Shown here piece after piece: positions 26,481 through 37,411 of a stretch of 49,633 nt of DNA. Position numbers and translations under genes: made by a program. The notes under the pieces were generated by a model. It was not told the origin of the DNA. It did no database searches and saw nothing but the letters and a program-made list of their open reading frames with translations. Position 1 is the stretch's first letter. Every line of letters begins with the position of its first letter. Source of the DNA: Ferrimonas futtsuensis DSM 18154 (GTDB lineage: Bacteria > Pseudomonadota > Gammaproteobacteria > Enterobacterales > Shewanellaceae); NCBI RefSeq assembly GCF_000422645.1, contig NZ_AUGL01000027.1, positions 1-49,633 of the forward strand. The letters are read 5' to 3'.

Positions 26481-27911
26481 ATGAGCAAAAAACTGCACAT
26501 TAAAACCTGGGGTTGCCAGATGAATGAGTATGACTCCGACAAGATGGCGGGTCTGCTCGAATCCTTTGGCAACTACTCCCTGACCGAGGACGCGGCACAA
26601 GCCGACGTGCTCCTTCTGAACACCTGTTCCATCCGTGAGAAGGCGCAGGAGAAGGTGTTCCATCAGCTGGGTCGCTGGAAGCCTCTCAAGGAAGCGAACC
26701 CCAACCTGGTGATTGGCGTTGGCGGCTGTGTGGCCTCCCAGGAGGGGGACGCCATTCGCGAGCGCGCCGCCTTCGTGGACATCGTCTTTGGCCCCCAGAC
26801 TCTGCATCGCCTGCCGGAGATGATCACCCGCATCCAGCAGGGTGAACACGGTGTGGTGGATGTTTCCTTCCCTGAAATCGAGAAGTTTGACCGTCTGCCT
26901 GAGCCCCGCGCCGAGGGTGCCACCGCCTTCGTCTCCATCATGGAAGGGTGCAACAAGTACTGCAGCTTCTGTGTGGTGCCCTACACCCGGGGTGAAGAGG
27001 TGAGCCGTCCCCTGGACGACGTCCTCTACGAGATTGCCCAACTGGCGGAGCAGGGAGTGCGTGAGATCAACCTGCTGGGCCAGAACGTCAATGCTTACCG
27101 CGGTGCCACCCATGACGGTGAGATCTGCAGTTTTGCGGATCTGCTGCGCTATGTGGCCGCCATCGACGGCATCGACCGCCTGCGCTATACCACCAGCCAT
27201 CCGGTGGAGTTCACCCAGGACATCATCGACGCCTACGCCGATGTACCGGAGCTGGTGGACTTTCTGCACCTGCCGGTCCAGAGCGGCTCCGACCGCATCC
27301 TGACCCAGATGAAACGCAACCACACCGCGCTGGAGTTCAAATCGATCATCCGTCGTCTGCGCAAGGTGCGCCCGGAGATCCACATCAGTTCCGATTTCAT
27401 CGTAGGTTTCCCCAACGAGACCGACGACGACTTCGAGCAGACCATGAAACTGATCCAGGAGATCGACTTCGACCAGAGCTTCTCCTTCATCTACAGCCCC
27501 CGCCCCGGCACGCCGGCGGCGGATCTGCCCGATGACGTGACCGAAGAGACCAAGAAGCAACGTCTCTACATCCTGCAGGAGCGGGTCAATCAGCAGGCGA
27601 TGCAGTACAGCCGTCGCATGCTGGGCACCGTTCAGCGCATCCTGGTGGAGGGCACCTCCAAGAAGAATGTGATGGAGCTTCGCGGCAAGACCGAGAACAA
27701 CCGCACCGTAAACTTCGAAGGCGCCCCCGAGATGATCGGCAGCTTCGTCGATGTGGAGATCACCGAGGTTATGCCCAACTCATTACGTGGTATAGTGGTA
27801 AGGACCGAGGATCAGATGGATCTGCGCCGTCAGTTGCGCCCTTCTGAGATTCTCGCCAAGCGCCCCGCCGGCGAACCAGACGAGCTGGGCGTTGCCACTT
27901 TTCAGCCGTAA
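26481..27911 (+). CDS. miaB: tRNA-2-methylthio-N6-dimethylallyladenosine synthase MiaB
   Basis: MiaB adds a methylthio group to i6A37 of tRNAs reading UNN codons. The 476-residue radical-SAM enzyme has an N-terminal UPF0004 domain with three cysteines for the auxiliary 4Fe-4S cluster ([30 protein letters not shown]), the radical-SAM cluster motif [19 protein letters not shown], and a C-terminal TRAM domain. The ATG at 26481 gives [11 protein letters not shown]; a TTG directly before it is less likely. It opens the miaB-ybeZ-ybeY-corC-lnt run, as in E. coli. Confidence 0.97.
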   Translation: MSKKLHIKTWGCQMNEYDSDKMAGLLESFGNYSLTEDAAQADVLLLNTCSIREKAQEKVFHQLGRWKPLKEANPNLVIGVGGCVASQEGDAIRERAAFVDIVFGPQTLHRLPEMITRIQQGEHGVVDVSFPEIEKFDRLPEPRAEGATAFVSIMEGCNKYCSFCVVPYTRGEEVSRPLDDVLYEIAQLAEQGVREINLLGQNVNAYRGATHDGEICSFADLLRYVAAIDGIDRLRYTTSHPVEFTQDIIDAYADVPELVDFLHLPVQSGSDRILTQMKRNHTALEFKSIIRRLRKVRPEIHISSDFIVGFPNETDDDFEQTMKLIQEIDFDQSFSFIYSPRPGTPAADLPDDVTEETKKQRLYILQERVNQQAMQYSRRMLGTVQRILVEGTSKKNVMELRGKTENNRTVNFEGAPEMIGSFVDVEITEVMPNSLRGIVVRTEDQMDLRRQLRPSEILAKRPAGEPDELGVATFQP

Positions 27912-27923
27912 TCGGAGACCGGC

Positions 27924-28979
27924 TTGACCAACAAATTAGTGACACACGATGTGTACCTCGAGCCGGCTGAAAGCAGCCGGCTTGCCGCCCTGTGCGGCCC
28001 CTTCGACGATAACCTGAAACAACTGGAGCGCCGACTCGGCGTAGAGATCAGCTACCGCAACAACCACTTTCAGGTGGTGGGTCAGCTTCAGTTTGTTCAT
28101 GGCGCCATCGGCATCCTCAAGGACCTCTATGTGCAGACCGCCCCGGTACGCGGCGCCATGCCGGATCTGGAGCCCGATCAGGTGCACCTGGCGATTCAGG
28201 AGTTCGTTGCCCTCGAAGCGGAACAGGATGAGAGCGCCTTGGGCAAAGAGGTGTTCTTCAAGACCAAGCGTGGCATCCTCAAACCCCGCAACCCCAACCA
28301 GGCGCAGTACATCCGTAACATCATCAGCCACGACATCACCTTCGGTGTCGGTCCGGCCGGTACGGGTAAGACCTACCTGGCGGTGGCGGCTGCGGTGGAT
28401 GCCCTGGAGCGCCAGGAGGTGCGTCGCATCCTGCTGACCCGCCCCGCGGTGGAAGCGGGTGAGAAGCTGGGCTTTTTGCCCGGCGACCTCTCCCAGAAGG
28501 TGGATCCCTACCTGCGTCCCCTGTACGACGCCCTGTTTGAGATGTTGGGTTTCGAGCGGGTGGAGCGGCTGATTGAGCGCAACGTCATCGAAGTGGCCCC
28601 GCTGGCCTACATGCGTGGCCGCACCCTCAATGATGCCTTCGTCATCCTGGATGAGAGTCAGAACACCACCACAGAGCAGATGAAGATGTTCCTGACCCGT
28701 ATCGGCTTCAACAGCCGGGCGGTGATCACCGGCGACATCACCCAGGTGGATCTGCCGCGCAATGTCCGTTCCGGCCTGCGCCACGCCATCGAAGTGCTGC
28801 GCGATGTGGAATCCATCAGCTTCAACTTCTTCCAGAGCGGCGACGTGGTCCGTCACCCCGTGGTGGCGCGCATCGTTGACGCCTATGAGAAACATGACCA
28901 GGAGCAACACAAGCTCAAGGTCGAGCGGGAGAAAACCCGCCAGCAGGAGGAGGCCAAAGAGGATGGAACTGATTCTTGA
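27924..28979 (+). CDS. ybeZ: PhoH-family ATPase YbeZ
   Basis: A PhoH-like P-loop protein of 351 residues. It has an N-terminal KH-like nucleic-acid domain and then Walker [15 protein letters not shown] and Walker [15 protein letters not shown]. coli YbeZ interacts with the endoribonuclease YbeY and is linked to rRNA maturation and RNA unwinding. The start is TTG ([14 protein letters not shown]) with GGAG eight bases upstream, 12 bases after miaB. The 3' end overlaps ybeY by 17 bases, so the two partners are translationally coupled. Confidence 0.93.
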   Translation: MTNKLVTHDVYLEPAESSRLAALCGPFDDNLKQLERRLGVEISYRNNHFQVVGQLQFVHGAIGILKDLYVQTAPVRGAMPDLEPDQVHLAIQEFVALEAEQDESALGKEVFFKTKRGILKPRNPNQAQYIRNIISHDITFGVGPAGTGKTYLAVAAAVDALERQEVRRILLTRPAVEAGEKLGFLPGDLSQKVDPYLRPLYDALFEMLGFERVERLIERNVIEVAPLAYMRGRTLNDAFVILDESQNTTTEQMKMFLTRIGFNSRAVITGDITQVDLPRNVRSGLRHAIEVLRDVESISFNFFQSGDVVRHPVVARIVDAYEKHDQEQHKLKVEREKTRQQEEAKEDGTDS

Positions 28980-29418
28980 TCTTCAGCCTGTAGCCGAAGG
29001 CTTTGATCTGCCAAGCGAAGCCCAGTTCCAAAGCTGGGCCGAGGCCGCCCTGGCCCAGGAGCGCGACATTGCGGAGCTGAGCATCCGTATCGTCAGCGCC
29101 GAAGAGAGCCAGGAACTCAACCGCGACTACCGGGGCAAGGACAAACCCACCAATGTGCTCTCCTTCCCTTTTGAAGCACCGCCGATGATCCCCACCGACC
29201 TGATCGGTGACCTGGTGATTTGTGCAGAAGTTGTTGAAAAAGAGGCAAAAGAGCAACAAAAAACTGCCAGGGACCACTGGGCCCACATGGTTGTACACGG
29301 TTGCCTGCATCTGATAGGTTATGATCATCTGGAGGATGAGGAAGCGGAGCAGATGGAAACTCTGGAAACCCGCATTCTCCATGGACTGGGCATCAGCGAT
29401 CCTTACACGGAACGCTGA
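28963..29418 (+). CDS. ybeY: Endoribonuclease YbeY
   Basis: YbeY is a zinc-dependent single-strand endoribonuclease needed for 16S rRNA 3'-end maturation and 70S quality control. The 151-residue protein carries the diagnostic H-x3-H-x5-H site as [11 protein letters not shown], plus the preceding [19 protein letters not shown]. The ATG (MELILDLQP) lies inside the end of ybeZ, after AGGAGGAGG-type sequence. Longer forms of the frame starting inside ybeZ are artefacts. Confidence 0.95.
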   Translation: MELILDLQPVAEGFDLPSEAQFQSWAEAALAQERDIAELSIRIVSAEESQELNRDYRGKDKPTNVLSFPFEAPPMIPTDLIGDLVICAEVVEKEAKEQQKTARDHWAHMVVHGCLHLIGYDHLEDEEAEQMETLETRILHGLGISDPYTER

Positions 29419-29449
29419 GCCTTTTTTGCTGTTTTAACGACGAGAAGTT

Positions 29450-30340
29450 ATGAACGAAGACAACCCTCCGTCGAGCCAGGGCTCTCCTAAAAAGAGCTGG
29501 CTTGAGCGCATTTCCCAGCTGTTTGGCGGTGAGCCGAAAAACCGCAAAGAGCTGGTCGACGTGATCCAGGACGCCGAAGAGCGGGATCTGATTGACCAGG
29601 ACACCAAAGAGATGATCAAAGGGGTGCTGGAGGTTTCCGACCTGCGCGTCCGTGACGTGATGATTCCACGCTCCCAGATTATCGCCATCGAAAAGAATCA
29701 GGACCTGGGTGCCTACCTGTCCACCATCATCGAATCCGGCCACTCCCGCTTCCCCGTTGTGGACAAGGATAAGGACCACATCGAAGGGATCCTGCTGGCC
29801 AAGGACATGTTGCCCTACGGCTTCAGCGGCGACGCCAGTGAAGTGGAGCTGGAGTCTATCATGCGCCCCGCGGTGGTGGTCCCCGAAAGCAAGCGGGTGG
29901 ACGTACTGCTCAAGGAGTTTCGTCAGAAACGCTACCATATGGCCATCGTCGTCGATGAGTATGGCGGCGTATCTGGCCTGGTCACCATCGAGGATATCCT
30001 CGAGGAGATCGTCGGCGACATCGGCGATGAGTTCGACACCGATGAGGATCAGTCCCAAAACATCCGCAAGGTGGGCAAACAGGTGTGGTCCGTGGCCGCC
30101 CTGACTCCGGTCGAAGAGTTCAATGAGCACTTTGGCTCCGAGTTTTCCGACGAGGAGTTCGATACCATCGGCGGCATCGTCAGCCACGCCTTCAACCACC
30201 TGCCCATGCGCGGTGAAAAGGTGGAACTGGCGGGCTTCGAGTTCAAGGTGGTCAACGCCGATACCCGGCGGCTGCTGCAGCTGCAGGTGCGCAACCTGGA
30301 GAAGCAGAACCCCCAGACCGAGGATGAGTCTGCCGCCTGA
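29450..30340 (+). CDS. corC: CBS-domain protein CorC (YbeX)
   Basis: A 296-residue cytoplasmic protein with an acidic N-terminus, two CBS domains (about residues 65-190, beginning VRDVMIPRSQIIAIE) and a C-terminal CorC/HlyC domain (about 200-285, with EEFDTIGGIVSHAFNHLP). It is linked to magnesium/cobalt efflux in Salmonella and to ribosome maturation in E. coli through its ybeZYX context. It has no membrane segment. The stop overlaps the lnt start by one base (TGATG). Confidence 0.93.
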   Translation: MNEDNPPSSQGSPKKSWLERISQLFGGEPKNRKELVDVIQDAEERDLIDQDTKEMIKGVLEVSDLRVRDVMIPRSQIIAIEKNQDLGAYLSTIIESGHSRFPVVDKDKDHIEGILLAKDMLPYGFSGDASEVELESIMRPAVVVPESKRVDVLLKEFRQKRYHMAIVVDEYGGVSGLVTIEDILEEIVGDIGDEFDTDEDQSQNIRKVGKQVWSVAALTPVEEFNEHFGSEFSDEEFDTIGGIVSHAFNHLPMRGEKVELAGFEFKVVNADTRRLLQLQVRNLEKQNPQTEDESAA

Positions 30341-31905
30341 TGTTGTCCCGGCCCTCCTCCAAACTCCGGTTGATGATGGCGCTGCTGTGCGGCGCCCTCT
30401 CCCCCTTTGCTTTTGCCCCCTATCACTTCAGTCCGGTGCTGCTGCCAGCGCTGATGGGTCTGTTATGGCTCAGTGAAGCACAGACAGCCAAACGCAGTGC
30501 CCTGCTGGGCTGGAGCTTCGGCTTTGGCCTGTTTGCCCACGGCATCGCCTGGGTGCATGTGAGCATCGACAATTTCGGCGGCCTGCCCCTGCCGGTGTCT
30601 CTGCTGCTGATGACCCTGCTGGCGAGTTATCTGGCGCTGTTCCCTGCCCTGACCCTAGGGCTGCTGGGTCGATTCTGGCCCGAAGCCAGCGGTCGCAGGG
30701 TGCTGGCCTTCTCGGCATTGTGGCTGCTAACTGAGTGGCTCAGGGGTAAGCTGCTGACCGGCTTCCCCTGGCTGTGGCTGGGCTACAGTCAGGTGGAGGG
30801 CCCCCTCGCTCCTTTGGCCAGCTCTCTGGGTGCCCTGGGCCTGGGCTGGCTTATCGCCCTGCTGGCCGGCGCGCTGCTGATGCTGCTGCGCCGCCGCTGG
30901 CTGTGGCTGCTGGCACCGGCCTCCACCGCCCTGGCCCTGACTCTGCTGCCCACTCTGAACACCATAGAGCGCAGTGGCGAAACCTTCTCAGTGGCCCTGG
31001 TTCAGGGCAACATCCCCCAGAGTCTCAAATGGGAGCCCGAGCAACTTTGGCCCACCCTGCTCAAGTACCAGGACCTCAGTCGCCCCCATATGGATGCGGA
31101 TCTGGTGGTGTGGCCGGAGGCGGCGGTGCCCGCCCCGGAGATGATGGTGGACGACTTCCTCAACAGCTTCGATCATGCGGCCGCTTTCCGGGGCACCCAT
31201 GTGATCACTGGCATCATCAGCGCCGACAGTGTCACCCGGGAGTTCTTCAACTCGCTGCTGGTGCTGGGAGACGATGATGGCCCCAGGCGCCACCAGCCCG
31301 GTGACGATAACCGCTACCACAAGAGCCATCTGCTGCCCATCGGCGAATTTGTGCCCCTGGAATCAGTGCTGCGCCCCCTGGCCCCCCTGTTCAACCTGCC
31401 CATGTCCTCCTTCACCCGGGGCGACAGGGTGCAGCAGAACTTGCGGGCTGGCGAGCTCAACCTGGCGCCGGCCATCTGTTACGAAATTGCCTTCCCCGAG
31501 CAGCTCAGGGCCAACATCACCGACGACACCGATCTGTTGCTGACCGTCTCCAATGACGCCTGGTTTGGTCACTCTACCGGCCCGCTGCAGCACATGGAGA
31601 TCGCCCGGATGCGCTCCATGGAGCTGGGTAAGCCACTGCTCAGGGTCACCAACAATGGCGTCACCGCCATTGTGGATGAACTGGGAAGGATGCAGGCAAA
31701 GCTGCCTCAGTTTGAGGAGGGGGTACTCACCGGCGATGTGGCCCTGGTTCAGGGCAGCACGGTGTTTGGCCGTTATGGCCAGAACAGCGCCTGGTTACTG
31801 GCGCTGCTGGCTCTGGTGGGTGCCTGTATCAGGGTGCCAGCATCTTCCGCGAGAAGAAGCGATGATCGCACTCAGGACAGGCCGGCAGAAGATCAGGCCG
31901 ATTGA
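30340..31905 (+). CDS. lnt: Apolipoprotein N-acyltransferase Lnt
   Basis: Lnt adds the third acyl chain to the N-terminal cysteine of lipoproteins at the inner membrane, completing maturation before Lol sorting. The 521-residue protein has about six N-terminal helices, then a periplasmic nitrilase-like domain. The catalytic triad is visible as Glu in VVWPEAAVPAPE, Lys in RYHKSHLLPIGEFVP and Cys in APAICYEIAFPE. It is coupled to corC. The last 77 bases overlap the convergent DUF1451 gene, and the C-terminal cytoplasmic tail (ASSARRSDDRTQDR) is encoded in that overlap. Confidence 0.95.
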   Translation: MLSRPSSKLRLMMALLCGALSPFAFAPYHFSPVLLPALMGLLWLSEAQTAKRSALLGWSFGFGLFAHGIAWVHVSIDNFGGLPLPVSLLLMTLLASYLALFPALTLGLLGRFWPEASGRRVLAFSALWLLTEWLRGKLLTGFPWLWLGYSQVEGPLAPLASSLGALGLGWLIALLAGALLMLLRRRWLWLLAPASTALALTLLPTLNTIERSGETFSVALVQGNIPQSLKWEPEQLWPTLLKYQDLSRPHMDADLVVWPEAAVPAPEMMVDDFLNSFDHAAAFRGTHVITGIISADSVTREFFNSLLVLGDDDGPRRHQPGDDNRYHKSHLLPIGEFVPLESVLRPLAPLFNLPMSSFTRGDRVQQNLRAGELNLAPAICYEIAFPEQLRANITDDTDLLLTVSNDAWFGHSTGPLQHMEIARMRSMELGKPLLRVTNNGVTAIVDELGRMQAKLPQFEEGVLTGDVALVQGSTVFGRYGQNSAWLLALLALVGACIRVPASSARRSDDRTQDRPAEDQAD

Positions 31906-32332
31906 AGGTCATCTCATGGCCGCACTTGTCGCACACCAGGATCCCCAGGCCGACCACCTCACCGGCTTCGTAGGTTCCCTGGTGGCGCAGGTCTTCGCCC
32001 AGTTCATGCCACTCCAGCTGGCTCTTATCGGTGATCTCCGCCAACCACTGCCACAAAGTGTTCTCCAGCCCCAGGGTAAACAGGCTTGAGGGCTGCTCCA
32101 CCTGATCACCCGCGTGCAGGACAAACTCAGCCAGGTCCCGGCGCAGAAACTGCTCCACCATCTCCAGCTCGCCCTGAGACAGGCTCTCCTTAAGCTGAAG
32201 GTAGGCACTGCTGTCTGTCAGAACCTGACTGAGCTGGCTCAGAGTCAGGTCCGGATCCTCCTGATAACGGCGCTCCATCTCCCTCAGCAGCGCCTCGTAA
32301 CGTTCAATCAACCGACTTTTTTCTTCCGCCAT
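31829..32332 (-). CDS. ybeL: DUF1451 zinc-ribbon protein (YbeL-like)
   Basis: A 167-residue protein with a charged, coiled-coil-like N-terminal two-thirds and a C-terminal zinc ribbon (CDKCGHEM, then LPACPECDHRFFSR; four cysteines as two CxxC). It matches DUF1451, which includes E. coli YbeL (about 160 aa), also located near leuS. The ATG at 32332 (MAEEKSRLIERY) follows GGAG at six bases and is preferred over longer options up to 32488. Function unknown. The 3' end overlaps the lnt gene tail to tail by 77 bases. Confidence 0.85.
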   Translation of the reverse strand: MAEEKSRLIERYEALLREMERRYQEDPDLTLSQLSQVLTDSSAYLQLKESLSQGELEMVEQFLRRDLAEFVLHAGDQVEQPSSLFTLGLENTLWQWLAEITDKSQLEWHELGEDLRHQGTYEAGEVVGLGILVCDKCGHEMTFNRPDLLPACPECDHRFFSRKMLAP

Positions 32333-32633
32333 GGCCATCTCCATTGCAGCTGGGTCAGACAGTACCGGCGAAGCCGCCAGCACAATTCGTTGATATCTTT
32401 GGTATAACACATAATCCACTCCGCCGACATCCCTTGTACTTAAGGGGCCACACTCCGGGTGAGACTGGCGTTCGTCCGGCAGTGGCACCTGGGATGCAGC
32501 CAGCGGATAATCGGGAAAAATCGGCCCCTCCCATCATTGGTATTAGCCGCCCGCTGAGTTATTCTATGCAGATCTTTTTATGAGCCATAGTTGGCTCGAA
32601 ATCAAAATATCAGTCGTGGATCCTATCGTGTCG

Positions 32634-35213
32634 ATGCAAGAGCAATACAACCCCAGCGATATCGAACCCAATGTGCAGCGCCACTGGGAACAGCAACAAA
32701 CCTTCACCGCCGTTGAGCAAGAGGGCAAAGAGAAGTTCTATTGCCTCTCCATGTTCCCCTACCCCAGCGGCCGTCTACACATGGGCCACGTGCGCAACTA
32801 CACCATCGGTGACGTGATCTCCCGATACCAGCGTATGCAGGGCAAGAATGTGCTGCAGCCCATCGGTTGGGACGCTTTCGGCCTGCCTGCCGAGAATGCC
32901 GCCGTAAAAAATAAGGCGGCACCGGCCCCCTGGACCTACGAAAACATCGATTACATGAAGGGTCAGCTGAAGATGCTGGGCTTCGGTTACGACTGGAATC
33001 GTGAACTGGCCACCTGTAAGCCGGATTACTACCGCTGGGAGCAGTGGTTCTTCACCGAGCTCTACAACAAGGGGCTGATCTACAAGAAGACCAGCTCAGT
33101 AAACTGGTGTGATAACGATCAGACCGTGCTGGCCAACGAACAGGTTATCGACGGCTGCTGCTGGCGCTGCGACACCCCGGTGATCCAGAAGGAGATCCCC
33201 CAGTGGTTCGTGAAGATCACCGACTACGCCGATCAGCTGCTCAGCGACATGGATCAGCTGGACGGTTGGCCAGAGATGGTGAAAACCATGCAGCGCAACT
33301 GGATCGGTCGCTCCGAAGGGGTAGAGATGACCTTCGACGTGGATGGCATGGATGAAAGCTTCACCATCTACACCACCCGCCCCGATACCGTGATGGGTGT
33401 GACCTACGTCGGCATCGCCGCCGGCCACCCATTGGCTGCGGTCGCCGCCCAGAACAACCCTGAACTGGCGGCCTTTATCGACGAGTGCAAGAACACCAAG
33501 GTTGCCGAAGCGGAGCTGGCCACCATGGAGAAGAAGGGGATGGCCACCGGCCTGTACGCCATCCACCCCCTCAACGGCGCCAAGGTGCCGGTGTTCGTCG
33601 CCAACTTCGTCCTGATGGATTACGGCACGGGTGCGGTGATGGCCGTTCCTGCCCACGATCAGCGTGACTACGAGTTTGCCTCCAAGTACGGGCTGGAGAT
33701 CAAACCGGTAATCAAACCCACCGACGGCGAGCTGGACATCAGCGAGCAGGCCTACACCGACAAGGGCGTCCTGTTCAACTCCGGCGAGTTCGACGGCCTG
33801 GACTTCGACGGTGCCCTGAACGCCATCGCCGCCAAGCTGGGTGAACTGAGCAAGGGCCACAAGACCACCAACTTCCGTCTGCGCGACTGGGGTGTGTCCC
33901 GTCAGCGTTACTGGGGCGCCCCGATCCCCATGGCCACCCTGGAGAACGGTGAAACCGTCCCGGTGCCCGCCGAAGATCTGCCGGTGATCCTGCCGGAAGA
34001 TGTGGTGATGGATGGCGTGACCAGCCCCATCAAGGCGGACAAGGCCTGGTCCCAGACCACCATCAATGGTGAGAAGGCCACCCGCGAAACCGACACCTTC
34101 GACACCTTTATGGAGTCCTCCTGGTACTACGCCCGCTACACCAGCGTCGGTACCGACGACGCCATGCTGGACCCCAGCAAGGCCAACTACTGGCTGCCGG
34201 TAGACCAGTACATCGGCGGCATCGAGCACGCCAACATGCACCTGCTCTATTTCCGCTTCTTCCATAAGCTGCTGCGCGACGCCGGCCTGGTAAGCTCCGA
34301 CGAGCCCGCCAAGCGCCTGCTGTGCCAGGGCATGGTGCTGTGTGACGCCTTCTACTACACCGGTGACAACGGTCAGCGAGTCTGGGTTGCCCCCACCGAG
34401 GTGACTCTGGAGCGTGATGCCAAGGGTGCCATCGTCAAGGCCACCGACGGCGAAGGCCGTGAGCTGGTGCACTCCGGCATGACCAAGATGTCCAAGTCCA
34501 AGAACAACGGCATCGATCCCCAGGAGATGGTGGACAAGTACGGCGCCGACACCGTGCGCCTGTTCATGATGTTTGCCGCCCCGCCAGAGATGACCCTGGA
34601 GTGGCAGGAGTCTGGTGTAGAAGGCGCCAACCGCTTCCTCAAGCGCCTGTGGAAGCTGGCTTACGAACACCTCAACCTGGGCACCGCCCCGGCCCTGGAC
34701 CTGACTGCACTGAGCGGCGATCAGAAGGCCCTGCGCCGTGACCTGCACAAGACCATCGCCAAGGTGGGCGATGACCTGGGGCGCCGCCAGACCTTCAACA
34801 CCGCCATCGCCGCGGTGATGGAACTGATGAACAAGCTGACCAAGGCACCCAGGGAGTCCGAACAGGATCGCGCCCTGATGCAGGAAGCCCTGGAAGCCGT
34901 GGTTAAGATGCTGGCCCCCATCACTCCCCATGTGTGTTTCCACCTGTGGAACGCCTTGGGCATGGACGGGGACATCGACACCCAAGCGTGGCCTGTGGCG
35001 GACAAGGACGCCATGGTCGAAGAGGAGAAGCTGATCGTGGTGCAGGTGAACGGCAAGGTTCGCTCCCGCATCACCGTGGCCGCCGACGCCACTCAGGAGC
35101 AGGTCCAGCAACTGGCCCTCTCTGAGGAGAACGTCAGCAAGTTCACCGACGGCAAGACCCTGCGCAAGGTGATCTACGTGCCCGGCAAGCTGCTCAACAT
35201 CGTAGCCAACTAA
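32634..35213 (+). CDS. leuS: Leucyl-tRNA synthetase
   Basis: LeuS charges tRNA-Leu, one species of which is encoded at 21995 in this window. The class I enzyme has its HIGH-type motif in [15 protein letters not shown], a CP1 editing domain (about residues 220-420, with [13 protein letters not shown] and the [16 protein letters not shown] aspartate), and KMSKS in [16 protein letters not shown]-terminal anticodon-binding and Leu-specific domain follows. Starting at [11 protein letters not shown] gives 859 residues, one fewer than E. coli. The frame extends upstream to 32580 without homology. The ribosome site is weak. leuS heads the leuS-lptE-holA-nadD operon. Confidence 0.97.
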   Translation: MQEQYNPSDIEPNVQRHWEQQQTFTAVEQEGKEKFYCLSMFPYPSGRLHMGHVRNYTIGDVISRYQRMQGKNVLQPIGWDAFGLPAENAAVKNKAAPAPWTYENIDYMKGQLKMLGFGYDWNRELATCKPDYYRWEQWFFTELYNKGLIYKKTSSVNWCDNDQTVLANEQVIDGCCWRCDTPVIQKEIPQWFVKITDYADQLLSDMDQLDGWPEMVKTMQRNWIGRSEGVEMTFDVDGMDESFTIYTTRPDTVMGVTYVGIAAGHPLAAVAAQNNPELAAFIDECKNTKVAEAELATMEKKGMATGLYAIHPLNGAKVPVFVANFVLMDYGTGAVMAVPAHDQRDYEFASKYGLEIKPVIKPTDGELDISEQAYTDKGVLFNSGEFDGLDFDGALNAIAAKLGELSKGHKTTNFRLRDWGVSRQRYWGAPIPMATLENGETVPVPAEDLPVILPEDVVMDGVTSPIKADKAWSQTTINGEKATRETDTFDTFMESSWYYARYTSVGTDDAMLDPSKANYWLPVDQYIGGIEHANMHLLYFRFFHKLLRDAGLVSSDEPAKRLLCQGMVLCDAFYYTGDNGQRVWVAPTEVTLERDAKGAIVKATDGEGRELVHSGMTKMSKSKNNGIDPQEMVDKYGADTVRLFMMFAAPPEMTLEWQESGVEGANRFLKRLWKLAYEHLNLGTAPALDLTALSGDQKALRRDLHKTIAKVGDDLGRRQTFNTAIAAVMELMNKLTKAPRESEQDRALMQEALEAVVKMLAPITPHVCFHLWNALGMDGDIDTQAWPVADKDAMVEEEKLIVVQVNGKVRSRITVAADATQEQVQQLALSEENVSKFTDGKTLRKVIYVPGKLLNIVAN

Positions 35214-35223
35214 GGAGATCGGA

Positions 35224-35712
35224 GTGCTGAGACACGCTCTGACCGCCCTGCTGGCACTGACCCTTCTGGTCAGTGCCGGTTGCGGCTTTCATCTCAAGGG
35301 GGATTATCTGATCCCCGAACCGCTTCAGACTCTGCAACTGGAGAGTTCTGATGAGTATGGTGAGCTGCACCGCCTGGTGGGCGAGCGTCTGCGCCTCTCC
35401 GACATCGATGTGGTGGAGAACGACTCCGCTCCCCGGCTCTGGCTGGGGGACGACAATCTGGAGCGCTCCACCCTCTCCCTGTTTCCCTCAGGCCAGGTGG
35501 CGGAGTATGAGCTGATCTACTCAGTGAAGTTTGCCGTGGGTTTCCAGGGCAAACCCTCCCAGAGCTTCGATCTGGAGATCCGCCGCGACTACCTGGACGA
35601 TCCCCGCACCGCCCTGGCGAAAAACCGCGAGCTGGATCTGCTGCTCAAGGAGATGCGTGCCGAAGCGGCTGATCGCATCATCCGCACCCTCTCCAGCATC
35701 AAGGTTCAATAG
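35224..35712 (+). CDS. lptE: LPS-assembly lipoprotein LptE
   Basis: LptE (RlpB) plugs the outer-membrane LptD barrel and helps deliver lipopolysaccharide to the cell surface. The 162-residue precursor starts with GTG after AAGGAG and has a signal sequence ending in the lipobox SAGC (Cys about 20). GFHLKGDYLIPEPLQTLQLES follows; the Gly-Phe-His-Leu start of the mature protein is typical. It lies 11 bases after leuS and is immediately followed by holA, a conserved trio. Confidence 0.93.
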   Translation: MLRHALTALLALTLLVSAGCGFHLKGDYLIPEPLQTLQLESSDEYGELHRLVGERLRLSDIDVVENDSAPRLWLGDDNLERSTLSLFPSGQVAEYELIYSVKFAVGFQGKPSQSFDLEIRRDYLDDPRTALAKNRELDLLLKEMRAEAADRIIRTLSSIKVQ

Positions 35713-36732
35713 ATGCGGATCTTTGTCAGCCAGCTGGGGCAGCACCTGACCCAGCTGCCTGCCATCGTCATGGTGTTTGGCGACGACCTGCTGCTGCGGG
35801 ATGAAGCCAGGGACCAGATCCGGGCTGCCGCCCGTGACCAGGGGTTCAGCGAACGCCTCTCCCTGGTTCAGGAGTCTCCCTTCAACTGGCAGGACCTGGC
35901 CCAGGAGTGCCAGTCCCTCTCCCTGTTTGCCAGTCGCCGCATCATCGAACTGGAGCTGCCCAACAGCAAACCCGGTGCCGATGGCAGCGCAGTACTGACC
36001 GAATTGGCCCCCCGGCTTCAGGACACCCTGCTGCTGCTCCATGGCCCCAAACTGGGCAAGGAGCAGACCAACAGCAAGTGGTTCAAAACCCTGGAAGCTG
36101 CTGGCCTCTATGTTCAGGCCCTGACCCCGGAAGGCCCCCATTACCAGCGTTGGCTGCAGGGGAGGCTTCGCCATCATGGGGTTAACCTACAGCCCGATGC
36201 CCTGGCTCAGTTTGGCGAGATGTTCGAAGGCAATCTGCTGGCCGCCGACCAGGCGATGGCCCAACTGGCGCTGCTGGCCGGCAACCGCAGCATCGGCAGC
36301 GATGCCCTCTCCAAGCTGCTCTCCAACCAGTCCAGATACACGGTTTACCAGCTGACGGACCTGTTGCTTCAGGGGCAGTGCGACAAGGCGCTGACCGTGC
36401 TGGGGCAGCTCAAACTGGAGGACACCGCACCTGTACTGATCAACTGGGCCCTGATCCGGGAGCTGCAGCTGTTGCTGGAGCTGCAACAAGGGGTGAGCCG
36501 GGGAGAGAATCAGGCTGCCCTGTTCAAGAAGCTGAAGATCTGGCCCAAGCGTCAGGCCCTCTATCGGGGCTGTCTGCACAGACTGCCCCTGGCCCGCATC
36601 GCCTCCCTGCTGGGGCGCTGTGGCGCCCTGGAACAGCGTATCAAGGGTGAAGCCGAGTCTCCCTGGACCGAACTGAGCGAAGTCTGCCTGGGCTTTGCCC
36701 AGCGCTATCAGGAGTTCACACCATGTCACTGA
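35713..36732 (+). CDS. holA: DNA polymerase III delta subunit HolA
   Basis: HolA is the wrench subunit of the clamp loader that opens the beta sliding clamp. The 339-residue protein has the delta-family pattern: MRIFVSQLGQHLTQLPAIVMVFGDD at the N-terminus (a LYR-type GDD loop), SLSLFASRRIIELELP for beta-clamp contact, and a C-terminal helical collar domain. The ATG directly abuts the lptE stop (TAG ATG). The end overlaps nadD by ten bases. Confidence 0.93.
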   Translation: MRIFVSQLGQHLTQLPAIVMVFGDDLLLRDEARDQIRAAARDQGFSERLSLVQESPFNWQDLAQECQSLSLFASRRIIELELPNSKPGADGSAVLTELAPRLQDTLLLLHGPKLGKEQTNSKWFKTLEAAGLYVQALTPEGPHYQRWLQGRLRHHGVNLQPDALAQFGEMFEGNLLAADQAMAQLALLAGNRSIGSDALSKLLSNQSRYTVYQLTDLLLQGQCDKALTVLGQLKLEDTAPVLINWALIRELQLLLELQQGVSRGENQAALFKKLKIWPKRQALYRGCLHRLPLARIASLLGRCGALEQRIKGEAESPWTELSEVCLGFAQRYQEFTPCH

Positions 36733-37376
36733 GGATGCTCGGCCTGCTGGGGGGCACCTTCGATCCCATCCACAACGGTCACCTGCAGATGGCACTGGAG
36801 CTGCACCGTCGCCTGGGGCTGGATGAGCTGAGGCTGCTGCCCAACCGTCTGCCGCCTCACAAGCCCGGCGCCCACGCCGACAGCGAGCAACGCCTGGCCA
36901 TGGTGAGACTTGCCTGTGCGCCACACCCTCAGCTGTCCGTGGACGACCGTGAACTCAAGCGTCAGCAGCCCTCCTATACGGTGGACACCCTTGAGCAGCT
37001 CAGACAGGAGCACCCTGACGATGCCCTGTGCTTCATCATCGGCATGGACTCCCTGGTCAGCTTCAACCAGTGGTATCTGCCAGAGCGAATCCTGGAACTG
37101 GCCAATCTGGTGGTCTGCCGTCGTCACGGCATCGCAGCGCCGGAGCTGGGTGCGTTCAACGAGGCGATCACTACGGATCCACACACCTTAAGCGAGCACC
37201 CCTGCGGTCAGATCCTGCTGACGGACCTGGAACCTGTGGGTCTCTCCTCAACCGCCATTCGGGCCGCCCTGGCGTCAGGCCAGCTGCCCCGTGACCACAT
37301 TCCCGCCGCCGTTGCCGACTATATCGACCACAATGGCCTCTATGACCATGGAGTCGCCCCCGGCGGCAGGGTATAA
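36723..37376 (+). CDS. nadD: Nicotinate-nucleotide adenylyltransferase NadD
   Basis: NadD converts nicotinate mononucleotide and ATP to deamido-NAD in NAD synthesis. The 217-residue protein has the nucleotidyltransferase motif GGTFDPIHNGH near the N-terminus, PNRLPPHKP, FIIGMDSLVSFNQW, and the C-terminal LSSTAIRAAL (the ISST signature variant). Translation starts inside holA. It is followed after 35 bases by rsfS. Confidence 0.95.
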   Translation: MSLRMLGLLGGTFDPIHNGHLQMALELHRRLGLDELRLLPNRLPPHKPGAHADSEQRLAMVRLACAPHPQLSVDDRELKRQQPSYTVDTLEQLRQEHPDDALCFIIGMDSLVSFNQWYLPERILELANLVVCRRHGIAAPELGAFNEAITTDPHTLSEHPCGQILLTDLEPVGLSSTAIRAALASGQLPRDHIPAAVADYIDHNGLYDHGVAPGGRV

Positions 37377-37411
37377 TGGTCCGCTTTGCATATTAACCTT
37401 GGGAGCCGACA

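Noticed and set aside
32489-32633. T-box or leucine attenuator in the leuS leader
   Set aside because: I see no T-box consensus, no run of Leu codons in a leader ORF and no terminator hairpin with U-tract.
33096-35111. 671-codon minus-strand frame opposite leuS
   Set aside because: Antisense shadow of leuS; no recognisable motif or ribosome site.
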